Assembly: GCA_036554605.1 (NCBI GenBank)
Contig: DATBMY010000309.1
Location: forward strand, 1-13,943
Reading direction: 5' to 3'
From: DATBMY01 sp036554605
GTDB lineage: Bacteria > Acidobacteriota > Blastocatellia > UBA7656
DNA: 13,943 bases
How positions within the stretch are numbered: the first letter of the stretch is position 1; the number at the start of each line of letters is the position of its first letter. Shown here in pieces: positions 7,183-13,943 of the stretch. Below the pieces are notes generated by a model, which was not told the DNA's origin, ran no database searches, and saw nothing but the letters and a program-made list of their open reading frames with translations. The translations under genes were made by a program, and so were the position numbers.

Positions 7183-7330
7183 CGTCGCTCTCGCGCAAGA
7201 GGCTTTCCAAACTTTGACATGGCCGGAGCGCGCGAAGCCATCAGCGTCGCAAAACCACTACCGGCTAATCGCGGAAGCTTGCGCTTTCTTGCTAATTTAT
7301 CCGGCTTTGCCCGGCGGAGAGTTCTTCACA

Positions 7331-8008
7331 ATGACTATCGACCAGGTACTCGGCGAGTTGAAATCGCTCGGCACCGAGCAGAATCGAAGAATCTACAAGC
7401 GCCACGGCGTGAGCGATAATATGTACGGAGTGAGCTTCGCCAACCTTGGCAAGATTCAAAAGAAGATAAAGTTCGACCATGAGCTGGCCAAGCAACTCTG
7501 GGCAACCGGCAATCACGAGGCGCGTCTGCTGGCAACGATGATCGCCGACCCGTCGCTGGCAGATGACGGGCTGCTCGAAACATGGGCTAAGGACCTCGAC
7601 AATTACGTGATCGCCGACGCATTCTCCAAGTTTGCCGGCGCAACAACGCTCGCTCGGAAGAAGACGGACAAGTGGACTAAATCGAAGAATGAATGGATTG
7701 GCGCGGCTGGATGGAATATGGCGGGCATGCTGGCGATGAGAGATAGCGAGTTGCCCGACGGATACTTTGAGAGCTACCTTTCCGTCATTGAGAAAGAGAT
7801 TCATAAGAGCAAGAATCGCGTGCGTTACTCAATGAACAACGCGCTGATCGCAATCGGCATGCGAAACCTGGAGATGCGTAGAAGGGCGCTTGCCGCCGCG
7901 AAGCGAATCGGAGCCGTCGAAGTCGATCATGGAGAGACGGGATGCAAGACGCCTGACGCGGTTGAGTATATCGGGCGGATTGCGCGGCGCGCGCGCAAGG
8001 CGACGTAA
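7331..8008 (+). CDS. DNA alkylation repair protein, AlkD-like (HEAT-repeat)
   Basis: This 225-residue all-helical protein belongs to the DNA alkylation repair family (AlkC/AlkD fold, PF08713). AlkD-type glycosylases remove alkylated purines such as N7-methylguanine or N3-methyladenine from DNA in the cytoplasm. Supporting motifs are NRRIYKRHGVSDNMYGVSFANLGKI near the start, LWATGNHEARLLATMIADP, WIGAAGWNMAGMLAM, and the C-terminal VEVDHGETGCKTPDAVEYIGR that marks one subgroup. Conserved tryptophans and acidic residues occur in the middle helices, but I cannot assign a catalytic residue with certainty. The ATG at 7331 is chosen for GGAGAG at 7316-7321; the frame opens at 7214 but the extra 39 residues look non-coding. 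Convergent with the oxidase gene. Confidence 0.88.
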   Translation: MTIDQVLGELKSLGTEQNRRIYKRHGVSDNMYGVSFANLGKIQKKIKFDHELAKQLWATGNHEARLLATMIADPSLADDGLLETWAKDLDNYVIADAFSKFAGATTLARKKTDKWTKSKNEWIGAAGWNMAGMLAMRDSELPDGYFESYLSVIEKEIHKSKNRVRYSMNNALIAIGMRNLEMRRRALAAAKRIGAVEVDHGETGCKTPDAVEYIGRIARRARKAT

Positions 8009-8061
8009 GCCCGGTTGTTCGGGCGCGATAGCTTCCAATCCATTAGTGGAGCTGAATGAAA

Positions 8062-8093
8062 CCGGGCCGGCGAGGTGAAGATGGCCGGCCCGG
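8062..8093. terminator. Stem-loop between convergent genes
   Basis: CCGGGCCGGC at 8062-8071 pairs perfectly with GCCGGCCCGG at 8084-8093 around a 12-base loop. It lies between the AlkD-like gene and the end of the oxidase gene, where a shared bidirectional terminator is expected. Neither side has a strong T run, so it may instead stabilise transcript ends. Confidence 0.5.
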
Positions 8094-8113
8094 CGCAAGT
8101 TGAATCCTCGCTT

Positions 8114-10666
8114 CTATCCTAACCGTATCAAACGGGCGACTGAAGGCACGCCGCAATCGTCGAGCAAGACAAGCATATAGTAGCCCGGAGGAGCGATGTT
8201 GGCGTTAGCGGGCGCCCTGAAATGGAGCCCGCAGCGTCCTTCCCGATGCCACTTGAGAGGAAGGTATCGCTGATCGGTGTTTGTATGATGCGTGATCGTA
8301 CTCGCGCGAATCATCGCTACCTTCCTTATGCGGCACGCATCGGGTGATTCAATACTCACGTGCTCATCGTAAGTGACGCTGGCGGGGCTTGAGGTAATCC
8401 TCGGGCGCGGCCCCCGGAACAGGTATGGGGGATTGTAGATTTCCATGCTCATGATATTGCCCGGCCCGCCGACTCCCCCGGTGTTGAGCACGCGCCCATC
8501 GGGCAGCAGCAACGAAACCGAGTGATACTGGCGCACAACGCTCATGGATGCCACAGTGATCCAGTTCCCCGATTGAGGATCGAACAGCTCGGCCTGAAGT
8601 GTCGGAGTATTAGGCCCCCACTTGTAGCCGTCAATTCCCGCGCAGATGAGCAGATTGCCATCCGGCAAGATGACGCCATTGACATTTGTGCGCGGGAAAT
8701 TCATATCGGCGATGCGATTCCACACGGGCGCGGCATCGGCCATGTCGATGACCTCGGCGCTCCTCTGGTCGCCGGGGCCGCCAACCACGAGCACTCTCGA
8801 CAGAGTCGGCGGCAACTTGGGCGGCTTGGGCACATCCTCATGCTCATGTATTTCGAGGGGCGGATCAAGCGGCGGCAGGAGCACGGAAAAAGCCTCGGTG
8901 CGGTTGGGGACTTCGTGGTCGTCGACATCGGTCCAGGTATTGGTCGCCGGGTCGAACAGGGCAGAAGCCGGGGGGCTCATCCACGGCAGATTGCTCGCCC
9001 ACCGCGTGCCCGTATAGAGGATCTTGCCGTCCTGCATTACGTGCAGGCTGGGGTATATGTCCAACGATTTGTTAGCGGTGGCAGGCAATTCCGTCCATGT
9101 ATTGCTCGCGGCATCGTATATCTCCACCTGGGCTATGGGGGGGCCGGTCGCTCGCCCCGAGAAAGTTATTATCCTGCCGTCGGGCAGCGTAAGCGTGGTC
9201 GGATACCAGCGGGCATATTTCATGTCTGCAACCTTCGACCATGTCTCTCCTACGGGGTCGAAGATGTATGTCGACTTGATGCCTCGGCCGGGAGTGCTTG
9301 ATCCGCCGTTGACAAGTATCTTCCCGTCGGGCATCTGGGCATGCCCGGCGCAAAACAGGTCTTCGCCGAAGCTCTGAGAAGTCATCGTGTCTGTTTCCGG
9401 GTCCCATACCCGCGACTCCAGCGGAAGCCCTATCTCGGAGGTGCCGGAGAACATCAGTACTTTACCCGTAGGCAGCAACGCCGCGTGCACGACGAATACC
9501 CCCGAATCATGCGCGAGCAGCTCCCATGTCCCTGTGCTCGCGGGATCACCCGCAACGTAAGGCCATGTGCATGGCACGGGTGAGGGGCCGGGTATCACGT
9601 CCGGATGCGTCACCTCGATGCTCACCGGAGTGCCGCAACAATAATTCCAGTGCGTATTGCAATGGACCGGCGGCGCATGAACCGTGAGCCAGCCCTGTGG
9701 TAGGCAGTCCTGCTCAACCTTGAAATAGAGGTCCGGGTGGTCACCATAGCATAGATAATATATCTCGGTGTCGAAGTTGCCCTGCTCGTCGACCTCGACC
9801 GTCTTTATACAATCGACGTCATAGAACCGGTACAGCCAGTCGAACCTGCACCAGAACGGGCGCAGCAGCTCGACATGATCGATCAATCGCTCTCGAATAA
9901 TGCTGACTTTAGATTCTCGCTCGAGCGCTAGAAGCGGCTCTCTTATCTTTTGATCATTTATATTTTCATCAGTCATGGCGAGATGGATGCCATCCCGCGC
10001 GGCTTTCAGGTGAGGCGATAAGTCGGTCGCCGCTTGAGGTGCTCGGATTGTCCTGAGCCATTCGTCGCGGAGCCGGTAGACCAGGTTGTGGGGCAGTCGA
10101 CCGATAATGCTTCTGATTGACGCATCGACCTCACAGATAACGACCCGCGCATTGCATAGCGGCCGTTCTTGAACCGTTCCGTTCGGAAGTACCACTTTTG
10201 TAAATACGCGCCCGCGCACCCGGCAGCACGAGCGCCGCCATAGCTTGAACCTGTTGGGGTCGATAAGAATCTCGAAATCGGGTCGCAAGACCACCCGTTC
10301 TTCTACGGCGAGGTTTCGACGCAGCCGCGCGAGGCTGGGGCTCTTTATTCCTTCCTCAGCCGGCGCGTAAAGTATGCGAACGACCCGGCCCTGGTATTCG
10401 CGTGGCAGCGACAGCCTGGCCAGGCCGTCCCTGAGCGGCCCTACATTGAGAAGCCGGTTGTTATCATCAAAGACGGCTACGATAATCTGCCGTGGTTCCT
10501 CGTCGCGCGGATGCCGCGGTTCTTCATCCCTTGCCTGGTGATGCTGGACATCTTTAGCGGTCTCCTTCATCGTAACCCTGATCTTAACTTCGATCATATC
10601 TCTTCGTTCCGTATCCGAAGTGTTATTCGTTTCGTCAGATTCATTCTTATGTTTATCGTGTTTCAT
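8114..10666 (-). CDS. Copper radical oxidase (galactose/glyoxal oxidase type) with novel N-terminal region
   Basis: This 850-residue protein ends in a kelch beta-propeller (about 375-750) and a DUF1929 immunoglobulin-like domain (about 755-850), as in galactose oxidase. The catalytic set can be aligned by motif. Cys439 (DLFCAGH) and Tyr488 (ARWYPT) would form the thioether cofactor. Tyr714 and His715 (RQYHSVSLLLPDGR) and His793 (THHTNTDQR) would bind copper. The family oxidises alcohols or aldehydes with O2 and releases H2O2. Residues 1-60 are highly charged, with two DEEPR repeats and no signal peptide. Residues 60-370 are cysteine-rich, with two beta-rich parts (147-182 and 283-330) around a helical insert. 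The propeller carries a Pro/Glu/His-rich loop at 598-622. The start is fixed by AGGAGG at 10673-10678. Divergent from the haem peroxidase gene. Substrate unknown. Confidence 0.9.
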   Translation of the reverse strand: MKHDKHKNESDETNNTSDTERRDMIEVKIRVTMKETAKDVQHHQARDEEPRHPRDEEPRQIIVAVFDDNNRLLNVGPLRDGLARLSLPREYQGRVVRILYAPAEEGIKSPSLARLRRNLAVEERVVLRPDFEILIDPNRFKLWRRSCCRVRGRVFTKVVLPNGTVQERPLCNARVVICEVDASIRSIIGRLPHNLVYRLRDEWLRTIRAPQAATDLSPHLKAARDGIHLAMTDENINDQKIREPLLALERESKVSIIRERLIDHVELLRPFWCRFDWLYRFYDVDCIKTVEVDEQGNFDTEIYYLCYGDHPDLYFKVEQDCLPQGWLTVHAPPVHCNTHWNYCCGTPVSIEVTHPDVIPGPSPVPCTWPYVAGDPASTGTWELLAHDSGVFVVHAALLPTGKVLMFSGTSEIGLPLESRVWDPETDTMTSQSFGEDLFCAGHAQMPDGKILVNGGSSTPGRGIKSTYIFDPVGETWSKVADMKYARWYPTTLTLPDGRIITFSGRATGPPIAQVEIYDAASNTWTELPATANKSLDIYPSLHVMQDGKILYTGTRWASNLPWMSPPASALFDPATNTWTDVDDHEVPNRTEAFSVLLPPLDPPLEIHEHEDVPKPPKLPPTLSRVLVVGGPGDQRSAEVIDMADAAPVWNRIADMNFPRTNVNGVILPDGNLLICAGIDGYKWGPNTPTLQAELFDPQSGNWITVASMSVVRQYHSVSLLLPDGRVLNTGGVGGPGNIMSMEIYNPPYLFRGPRPRITSSPASVTYDEHVSIESPDACRIRKVAMIRASTITHHTNTDQRYLPLKWHREGRCGLHFRAPANANIAPPGYYMLVLLDDCGVPSVARLIRLG

Positions 10667-11030
10667 GAATGTCCTCCTAGCGCGGTTGTGGCGGCGCGCT
10701 TGTTATACAGGTTAGGTGATTTCCTGAACGGGACCGTAATCGGCGGCCGAGCTTAACGGCTCGAATTAAGGTGTGATGTCACCAGTTTCGACGTTGAACG
10801 CTGCCATCAGCTATTGACGGAAAGCGGACCTAATGTGATGCAGATTTCTTAAATCTTATCTTCGGCGGGCAAGAGCCGGGCTACAGGCCAGGAGGCTGAA
10901 ATACTTTTGCGCTTAAGATCATAATTAAGTGCGCGGCCGGCGGCGGATCCTGCATTACTCGCCCGCGCTATCGCGTCAGTTGGTTATATAAAGAGATTTG
11001 GGTTTCGAATCCTTCGAGGAGGTCGCAAAC
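10667..11030. promoter_or_regulatory. Divergent promoter region between oxidase and peroxidase genes
   Basis: These 364 bases contain no supported gene and must hold the control sites of both flanking genes. On the minus strand TATAAC (10707 down to 10702) has a poor CGTTCA -35 at 17 bases and would give a leader of about 29 bases. On the plus strand TGGTTATAT at 10981-10989 reads as an extended -10, giving a leader of about 35 bases that contains GAGGAGG at 11016-11022. No clear operator repeat was found. Confidence 0.45.
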
Positions 11031-12851
11031 ATGGCTACGAAGAAGAAAGGTCCGGCGAAAAAGGCTGTCAAGCGGGCCCCCGCGGCAGTAGCGGAGATTC
11101 CCGCATCATCCGATATTCCGGCGCAGCTTAAGGAGTTTCTCAAGCAGACGTCGATACCCAGGGGGTTCGATAATCCCAGGCCGCTCTCGCTGCCGGATCT
11201 GCGAAGGCGGGTCAACGAGCTCGATTTGAGACCCACCGTGGCGCTGGAGCAGATGCTGGCCAGCGTGAACCGCATCAAGCCGGCGCCCAGGCCGGCAGAA
11301 AAGTTGCCGGAAGAGATCAAGGAGTCTATTCGTGCGTTGAAGCCAGGATCTCGACGTTTTCACGGCACTAAGATTGCGCTCACCTGGTTTCCATTTCCCG
11401 GTTTGATATCTCTCTGTGCGGATCGATTCGGATACATGTCGTCGTCGGCCACTCGAGCGGCCACGAAGTTGCCGTTCAACGTCACGATTCAGGCGCTGCT
11501 GGGCAAGCTCGGTAATTTGATGGGAGACCCGGGCCGCGACCCCAACCCCGCGTCACACAACCCGGCTGACCCGGGCGTCTCTTCAATACCCGCGGGTTTT
11601 ACATATTTCGGTCAGTTTGTCGACCACGACATCACATTCGATATCTCGTCGACTCTTGATGCCGAGACCGACGCGAACACGATCAATAACATGCGAAGCC
11701 CGGCTCTGGACCTCGATTCCGTTTATGGGCGCGGGCCCGGATTAGACCCCTTCCTCTACGCGTTTCCTTCCACGGGCCCGTCCACCGCGGTAAAGTTCCA
11801 GTTAGGCAGCAACAGAAATACCGGCCCGGGCGGACCTAGCAGCAACGGCACGCCCGGAGGCATGGTCACGCAATCGACCTTTGATGTCCCGCGCATACCG
11901 GGAACGAACACCGCCGTCATAGGCGATCCGCGCAACGACGAGAATCTGATCGTTGTGCAATTTCATCACGCGATGCTGCGCTTCCACAACGCCGTCGTCG
12001 ACCTGCTGCTGGCGGCCGAGTTCTCGGGCGACATATTCGCCGAGGCTAAACGGATCGTGACGCATCACTATCAATGGGCCGTAGTGCATGACTTCCTGGA
12101 GAGAATCTGCGGCGCCGCCGCGGTGAACAACGCATTAGCGAGTGTGGTCGCTCCCGTCGGCAGCCCGTTCCGCATGCCGGTCGAATTCGCGGTTGCCGCC
12201 TACCGGTTCGGCCACAGTATGATCCGCGATACGTACTTTGTGAATCACAACTTCGAAGACGCCACACTGGGCCAGGTGTTCGAGTTCAACCGTAACCCGC
12301 GGCTGCCGGTCTTCTCCAACTGGGTAGTCGACTTCAACGCGTACTTCGAGACGGGCGGGCCGGTCCCGGTCCACAATAAGGCTCGGAGAATCGACAGCTT
12401 CATGGCCGCTGGTCTGGAGACCCTACCCGGATTCACGGGACTGATGGCGATTCTGGCAACGCGGAATCTCCGGCGCGGTTTGGCTCTCGGCCTGCCGAGC
12501 GGGCAGGGCATGGCCAACTCTTTCGGGATCACGCCTATGCCCGCGGCGCAATTGACCACGGGGTTGCCGGCGGCCGAAGTGGACGTGCTGAACTCCAGCG
12601 GTGGCGTGTTGTTGAAAAAGACGCCGCTGTGGTATTACGTGCTTCGCGAAGCGGCAGTCCTCGGGGGCGGCAATCAGCTAGGCCCGGTCGGCGGCAGGAT
12701 CGTGGCGGAGACGTTCGTCCGGATACTCAAGCGCGATGCGTCCTCTTACCTGAACGTTTCCGGCGGATTCGCGCCTATTCTTCCTTCGGCCACGGCAGGA
12801 GACTTCACGGTGGCCGATCTGGTGACCTTCGCCGGTGTGACTCAACCCTAA
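11031..12851 (+). CDS. Animal-type haem peroxidase (peroxidase-cyclooxygenase superfamily)
   Basis: This 606-residue protein has the catalytic core of animal-type haem peroxidases. The distal motif GQFVDHD lies at 194-200, with His199 as distal histidine, Asp198 at the position that can bond haem, and Asp200 for calcium. The catalytic arginine and glutamate are in GDPRNDE (Arg301, Glu304). The proximal histidine is His395 in YRFGHSM, and Asn479 in RNLRRG fits the proximal partner. Such enzymes use H2O2 to oxidise halides, phenols or lipids. Residues 1-30 are lysine/alanine/proline-rich (MATKKKGPAKKAVKRAP) with no signal peptide, and 31-110 look helical and family-specific. The ATG at 11031 has GAGGAGG eight bases upstream, so a TTG at 10998 is unlikely. 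Divergent from an H2O2-producing oxidase, suggesting coupled action. Confidence 0.92.
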   Translation: MATKKKGPAKKAVKRAPAAVAEIPASSDIPAQLKEFLKQTSIPRGFDNPRPLSLPDLRRRVNELDLRPTVALEQMLASVNRIKPAPRPAEKLPEEIKESIRALKPGSRRFHGTKIALTWFPFPGLISLCADRFGYMSSSATRAATKLPFNVTIQALLGKLGNLMGDPGRDPNPASHNPADPGVSSIPAGFTYFGQFVDHDITFDISSTLDAETDANTINNMRSPALDLDSVYGRGPGLDPFLYAFPSTGPSTAVKFQLGSNRNTGPGGPSSNGTPGGMVTQSTFDVPRIPGTNTAVIGDPRNDENLIVVQFHHAMLRFHNAVVDLLLAAEFSGDIFAEAKRIVTHHYQWAVVHDFLERICGAAAVNNALASVVAPVGSPFRMPVEFAVAAYRFGHSMIRDTYFVNHNFEDATLGQVFEFNRNPRLPVFSNWVVDFNAYFETGGPVPVHNKARRIDSFMAAGLETLPGFTGLMAILATRNLRRGLALGLPSGQGMANSFGITPMPAAQLTTGLPAAEVDVLNSSGGVLLKKTPLWYYVLREAAVLGGGNQLGPVGGRIVAETFVRILKRDASSYLNVSGGFAPILPSATAGDFTVADLVTFAGVTQP

Positions 12852-12944
12852 AGTTCGAGCCATAGCGCGAAGATGATATTCATGCTGCCGGTTATACGAA
12901 GCGGCCAGAACGAAGGGTGCGGAAGCATCAAGTTACAAGCTGAT

Positions 12945-12980
12945 CAAAATAAAAAAGCGGGCGGGTTAAAGCCTCCCGCT
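12945..12980 (-). terminator. Intrinsic terminator of the tRNA-Ala locus (minus strand)
   Basis: Arms at 12956-12964 and 12972-12980 (AGCGGGCGG with CCTCCCGCT, one mismatch) form a hairpin. On the minus strand it is followed by a T-rich run complementary to 12945-12955 (AAAATAAAAAA). It lies 20 bases beyond the 3' end of the tRNA remnant, as expected for that gene's own terminator. On the plus strand it could also weakly end the peroxidase transcript. Confidence 0.75.
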
Positions 12981-13000
12981 AAATCTTTGAATGCTACTAA

Positions 13001-13047
13001 TGGAGCTAGACGGGATCGAACCGTCGACCTCTTGAATGCAATTCAAG
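13001..13047 (-). tRNA. tRNA-Ala(UGC) 3' half only, probable att site remnant
   Basis: Read on the minus strand, bases 13047 to 13001 give a perfect anticodon arm (CTTGA, loop ATTGCAT, TCAAG), so the anticodon is TGC for alanine. A five-base variable loop AGGTC follows, then a T arm (GACGG, loop TTCGATC, CCGTC), then the 3' acceptor strand TAGCTCC and discriminator A. CCA is not encoded. Upstream of position 13048 the expected 5' acceptor GGAGCTA and a foldable D arm are missing; the sequence there only faintly resembles a D arm. The gene is therefore a 3' half, not a working tRNA as it stands. With a tyrosine recombinase about 225 bases away, an integration junction is the simplest reading. 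An intact copy would be expected elsewhere. Confidence 0.6.
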
Positions 13048-13162
13048 TCTCCGCCAGTGCAACTTAGACACTTCTGGTGCTAACTCATTACATATATTAC
13101 GAGCCGCAGCCAACGGTGAGTGCATCGAGTGACGGCCAGTTACATCTATAATCAGGTAGTCT

Positions 13163-13182
13163 GGTCACAATTCGGTCACAAT
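13163..13182. repeat. Two GGTCACAAT direct repeats, one helical turn apart
   Basis: GGTCACAAT occurs at 13163-13171 and again at 13174-13182, 11 bases start to start. Located between the tRNA half and the recombinase gene, they could be arm-type sites for recombinase binding. This is inferred from position. Confidence 0.4.
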
Positions 13183-13200
13183 CATTCTGCCTCAACATGG

Positions 13201-13218
13201 CTGCCCGTTGGCGGGCAG
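13201..13218. other. Seven-base-pair hairpin near the recombinase gene
   Basis: CTGCCCG and CGGGCAG pair perfectly around TTGG. It lies 55 bases beyond the recombinase stop codon, but no T run follows on either strand, so it is not a standard terminator. It may be a structured recombination or transcript-end element. Confidence 0.4.
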
Positions 13219-13272
13219 GTGAACATAATTAAGAAAACACTAGCGAAGGTAAGACATAAAACCCTTGTGTTG

Positions 13273-13943
13273 TTATAGCTCAAGCGGGGAGCGCACGCCT
13301 TTGCCGCCCCTATTTAGCACATGAGTGTAGATCATCGTTGTAGAAACATCTTTGTGCCCAAGCAGCTCCTGCACCGTCCTTATGTCGTAGCCCGAGTCTA
13401 GCAGGTGCGTGGCGAAGCTGTGCCGCAGCGTGTGGCAGGAGCCGGGCTTGCTCACCTTTGCTCTGCGGATCGCCGCGCTGACAGCCTTCTGTATAGCGCT
13501 TTCAGCTACATGGTGCCTTCGCCGCTCGCCGCTTCGCGGGTCAACCGACAGCCTCCTCGATGGGAAGACGTACTGCCAGCACCACTCGCGGCTTGCATTC
13601 AGGTATTTCCTGTCCAGCGCATGCGGGAGATAGACCCTACCGTTACCTTCACTCAAGTCCTGCTCGTGGAGAGCCTTCACCCTGGCGAGGTGCTTTCGCA
13701 GAGGCCCGGCGAGAGTGGCCGGAAGCATTGTCACCCGGTCCCTGGCCCCCTTGCCATCGCGCACCACTATCTGGTTGAGGCCGAAGTCGATGTCCTTTAC
13801 CCGCAGCCGCAGGCATTCAAGTAGCCTCAAACCTGATCCGTATAGAAGGCTGACGATAAGCCAGTTGCTGCCTTCTAGCTGCGCCAGCACGGCGCGCACC
13901 TCCTGGCGGGTGAATACGACGGGCAGTTTTGCTGGTCTCTTGG
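13273..13943 (-). CDS. Integron-type (IntI family) tyrosine recombinase, N-terminus outside window
   Basis: The gene runs off the right edge; 222 residues are visible and the frame stays open to the end, so the GTG at 13899 is not the start. It covers the whole catalytic domain. Numbering from that GTG, the catalytic residues are Arg25 (SGLRLLE), Lys50 (DGKGARDR), His156 and Arg159 (CHTLRHSFATHLL), His182 (LGHKD) and Tyr191 (TTMIYTHV). The segment ALDRKYLNASREWCWQYVF (about 94-112), followed by DPRSGERRRHH, is the extra helix region peculiar to integron integrases and needed for attC recombination. The ending GGKGVRSPLEL also matches that family. Integron integrases recombine attC cassettes into attI. 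No attC or attI core is visible downstream; the upstream side is outside the window. Function as a phage-like integrase is the alternative. Confidence 0.9.
   Translation of the reverse strand, partial: KRPAKLPVVFTRQEVRAVLAQLEGSNWLIVSLLYGSGLRLLECLRLRVKDIDFGLNQIVVRDGKGARDRVTMLPATLAGPLRKHLARVKALHEQDLSEGNGRVYLPHALDRKYLNASREWCWQYVFPSRRLSVDPRSGERRRHHVAESAIQKAVSAAIRRAKVSKPGSCHTLRHSFATHLLDSGYDIRTVQELLGHKDVSTTMIYTHVLNRGGKGVRSPLEL

Larger units (their letters stand above)
12852..13272. other. Intergenic region with terminator, tRNA remnant and recombinase flank
   Basis: No protein gene is supported here. The region holds a hairpin at 12956-12980, an isolated tRNA-Ala 3' half at 13001-13047, a pair of GGTCACAAT repeats, and a hairpin at 13201-13218. 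An open frame at 12873-13067 reads antisense through the tRNA sequence and is spurious. AT-rich tracts around 13085-13100 and 13225-13265 contrast with the GC-rich genes on both sides. Confidence 0.6.

Noticed and set aside
8522..9301. Plus-strand open frame of 259 codons
   Set aside because: It is antisense to the kelch domain of the copper oxidase, whose catalytic motifs clearly fix the real strand and frame.
12873..13067. Plus-strand 64-codon open frame
   Set aside because: It reads antisense through the tRNA-Ala remnant; the peptide RDRTVDLLNA is the well-known false translation of antisense tRNA sequence.
13048..13080. A complete tRNA extending to about 13080
   Set aside because: The sequence upstream of the anticodon stem cannot pair with the 3' acceptor strand TAGCTCC and does not form a D stem, so only the 3' half is supported.
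13050..13272. attC or attI site next to the integron-type integrase
   Set aside because: No GTTRRRY core was found on either strand; the hairpin at 13201-13218 lacks the paired box layout of attC.
1..13943. CRISPR array, rRNA or insertion sequence
   Set aside because: No regularly spaced direct repeats, rRNA segments or transposase genes were seen on reading through; the only mobile-element signal is the recombinase at the right end.

Overview
The window looks like chromosomal DNA from a free-living, probably soil or sediment, bacterium of moderate-to-high GC. The gene mix (IPT/TIG surface protein, DinB-fold and AlkD-fold proteins, DUF4126 membrane protein, large kelch-type copper oxidase, animal-type haem peroxidase) would fit Acidobacteriota such as Blastocatellia, but no rRNA or phylogenetic marker is present, so this is only an inference. 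Most genes have clear AGGAGG-like ribosome binding sites, and several intrinsic terminators or stem-loops can be seen.

Layout. At 1-584 is the C-terminal end of an IPT/TIG-domain protein, closed by a strong terminator. A DinB-family gene (748-1251) follows with a sigma70-like promoter. A mostly empty, partly AT-rich stretch then leads to a small orphan gene (1609-1794) and a stem-loop. Next is an unrecognised 350-residue protein with a glycine/alanine-rich membrane hairpin (1997-3049), convergent with a six-helix membrane protein (3063-3737, minus). That membrane gene is divergent from a TetR-type regulator (3852-4454), with a candidate operator between them. A co-directional run follows: a DUF5655 protein with a zinc knuckle, a membrane-anchored phytase-like beta-propeller protein, an FCY1-like deaminase, a DUF4126 membrane protein from a near-leaderless promoter, and an AlkD-like DNA alkylation repair protein.

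The most striking region is 8114-12851. A copper radical oxidase of the galactose/glyoxal oxidase type (minus) and an animal-type haem peroxidase (plus) are divergently transcribed from one 364-bp intergenic region. The catalytic residues I can align are conserved in both. The first enzyme would make H2O2 and the second would use it, so together they may form an H2O2-coupled oxidation module. Neither has a recognisable signal peptide.

At the right end lies the catalytic half of an integron-type (IntI family) tyrosine recombinase (minus, running off the window). About 225 bp beyond its stop codon is the isolated 3' half of a tRNA-Ala(UGC) gene, still followed by its own terminator. This looks like an attachment-site scar and suggests that an integrated element extends to the right of about 13047. 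No attC or attI core could be found in the visible flank.
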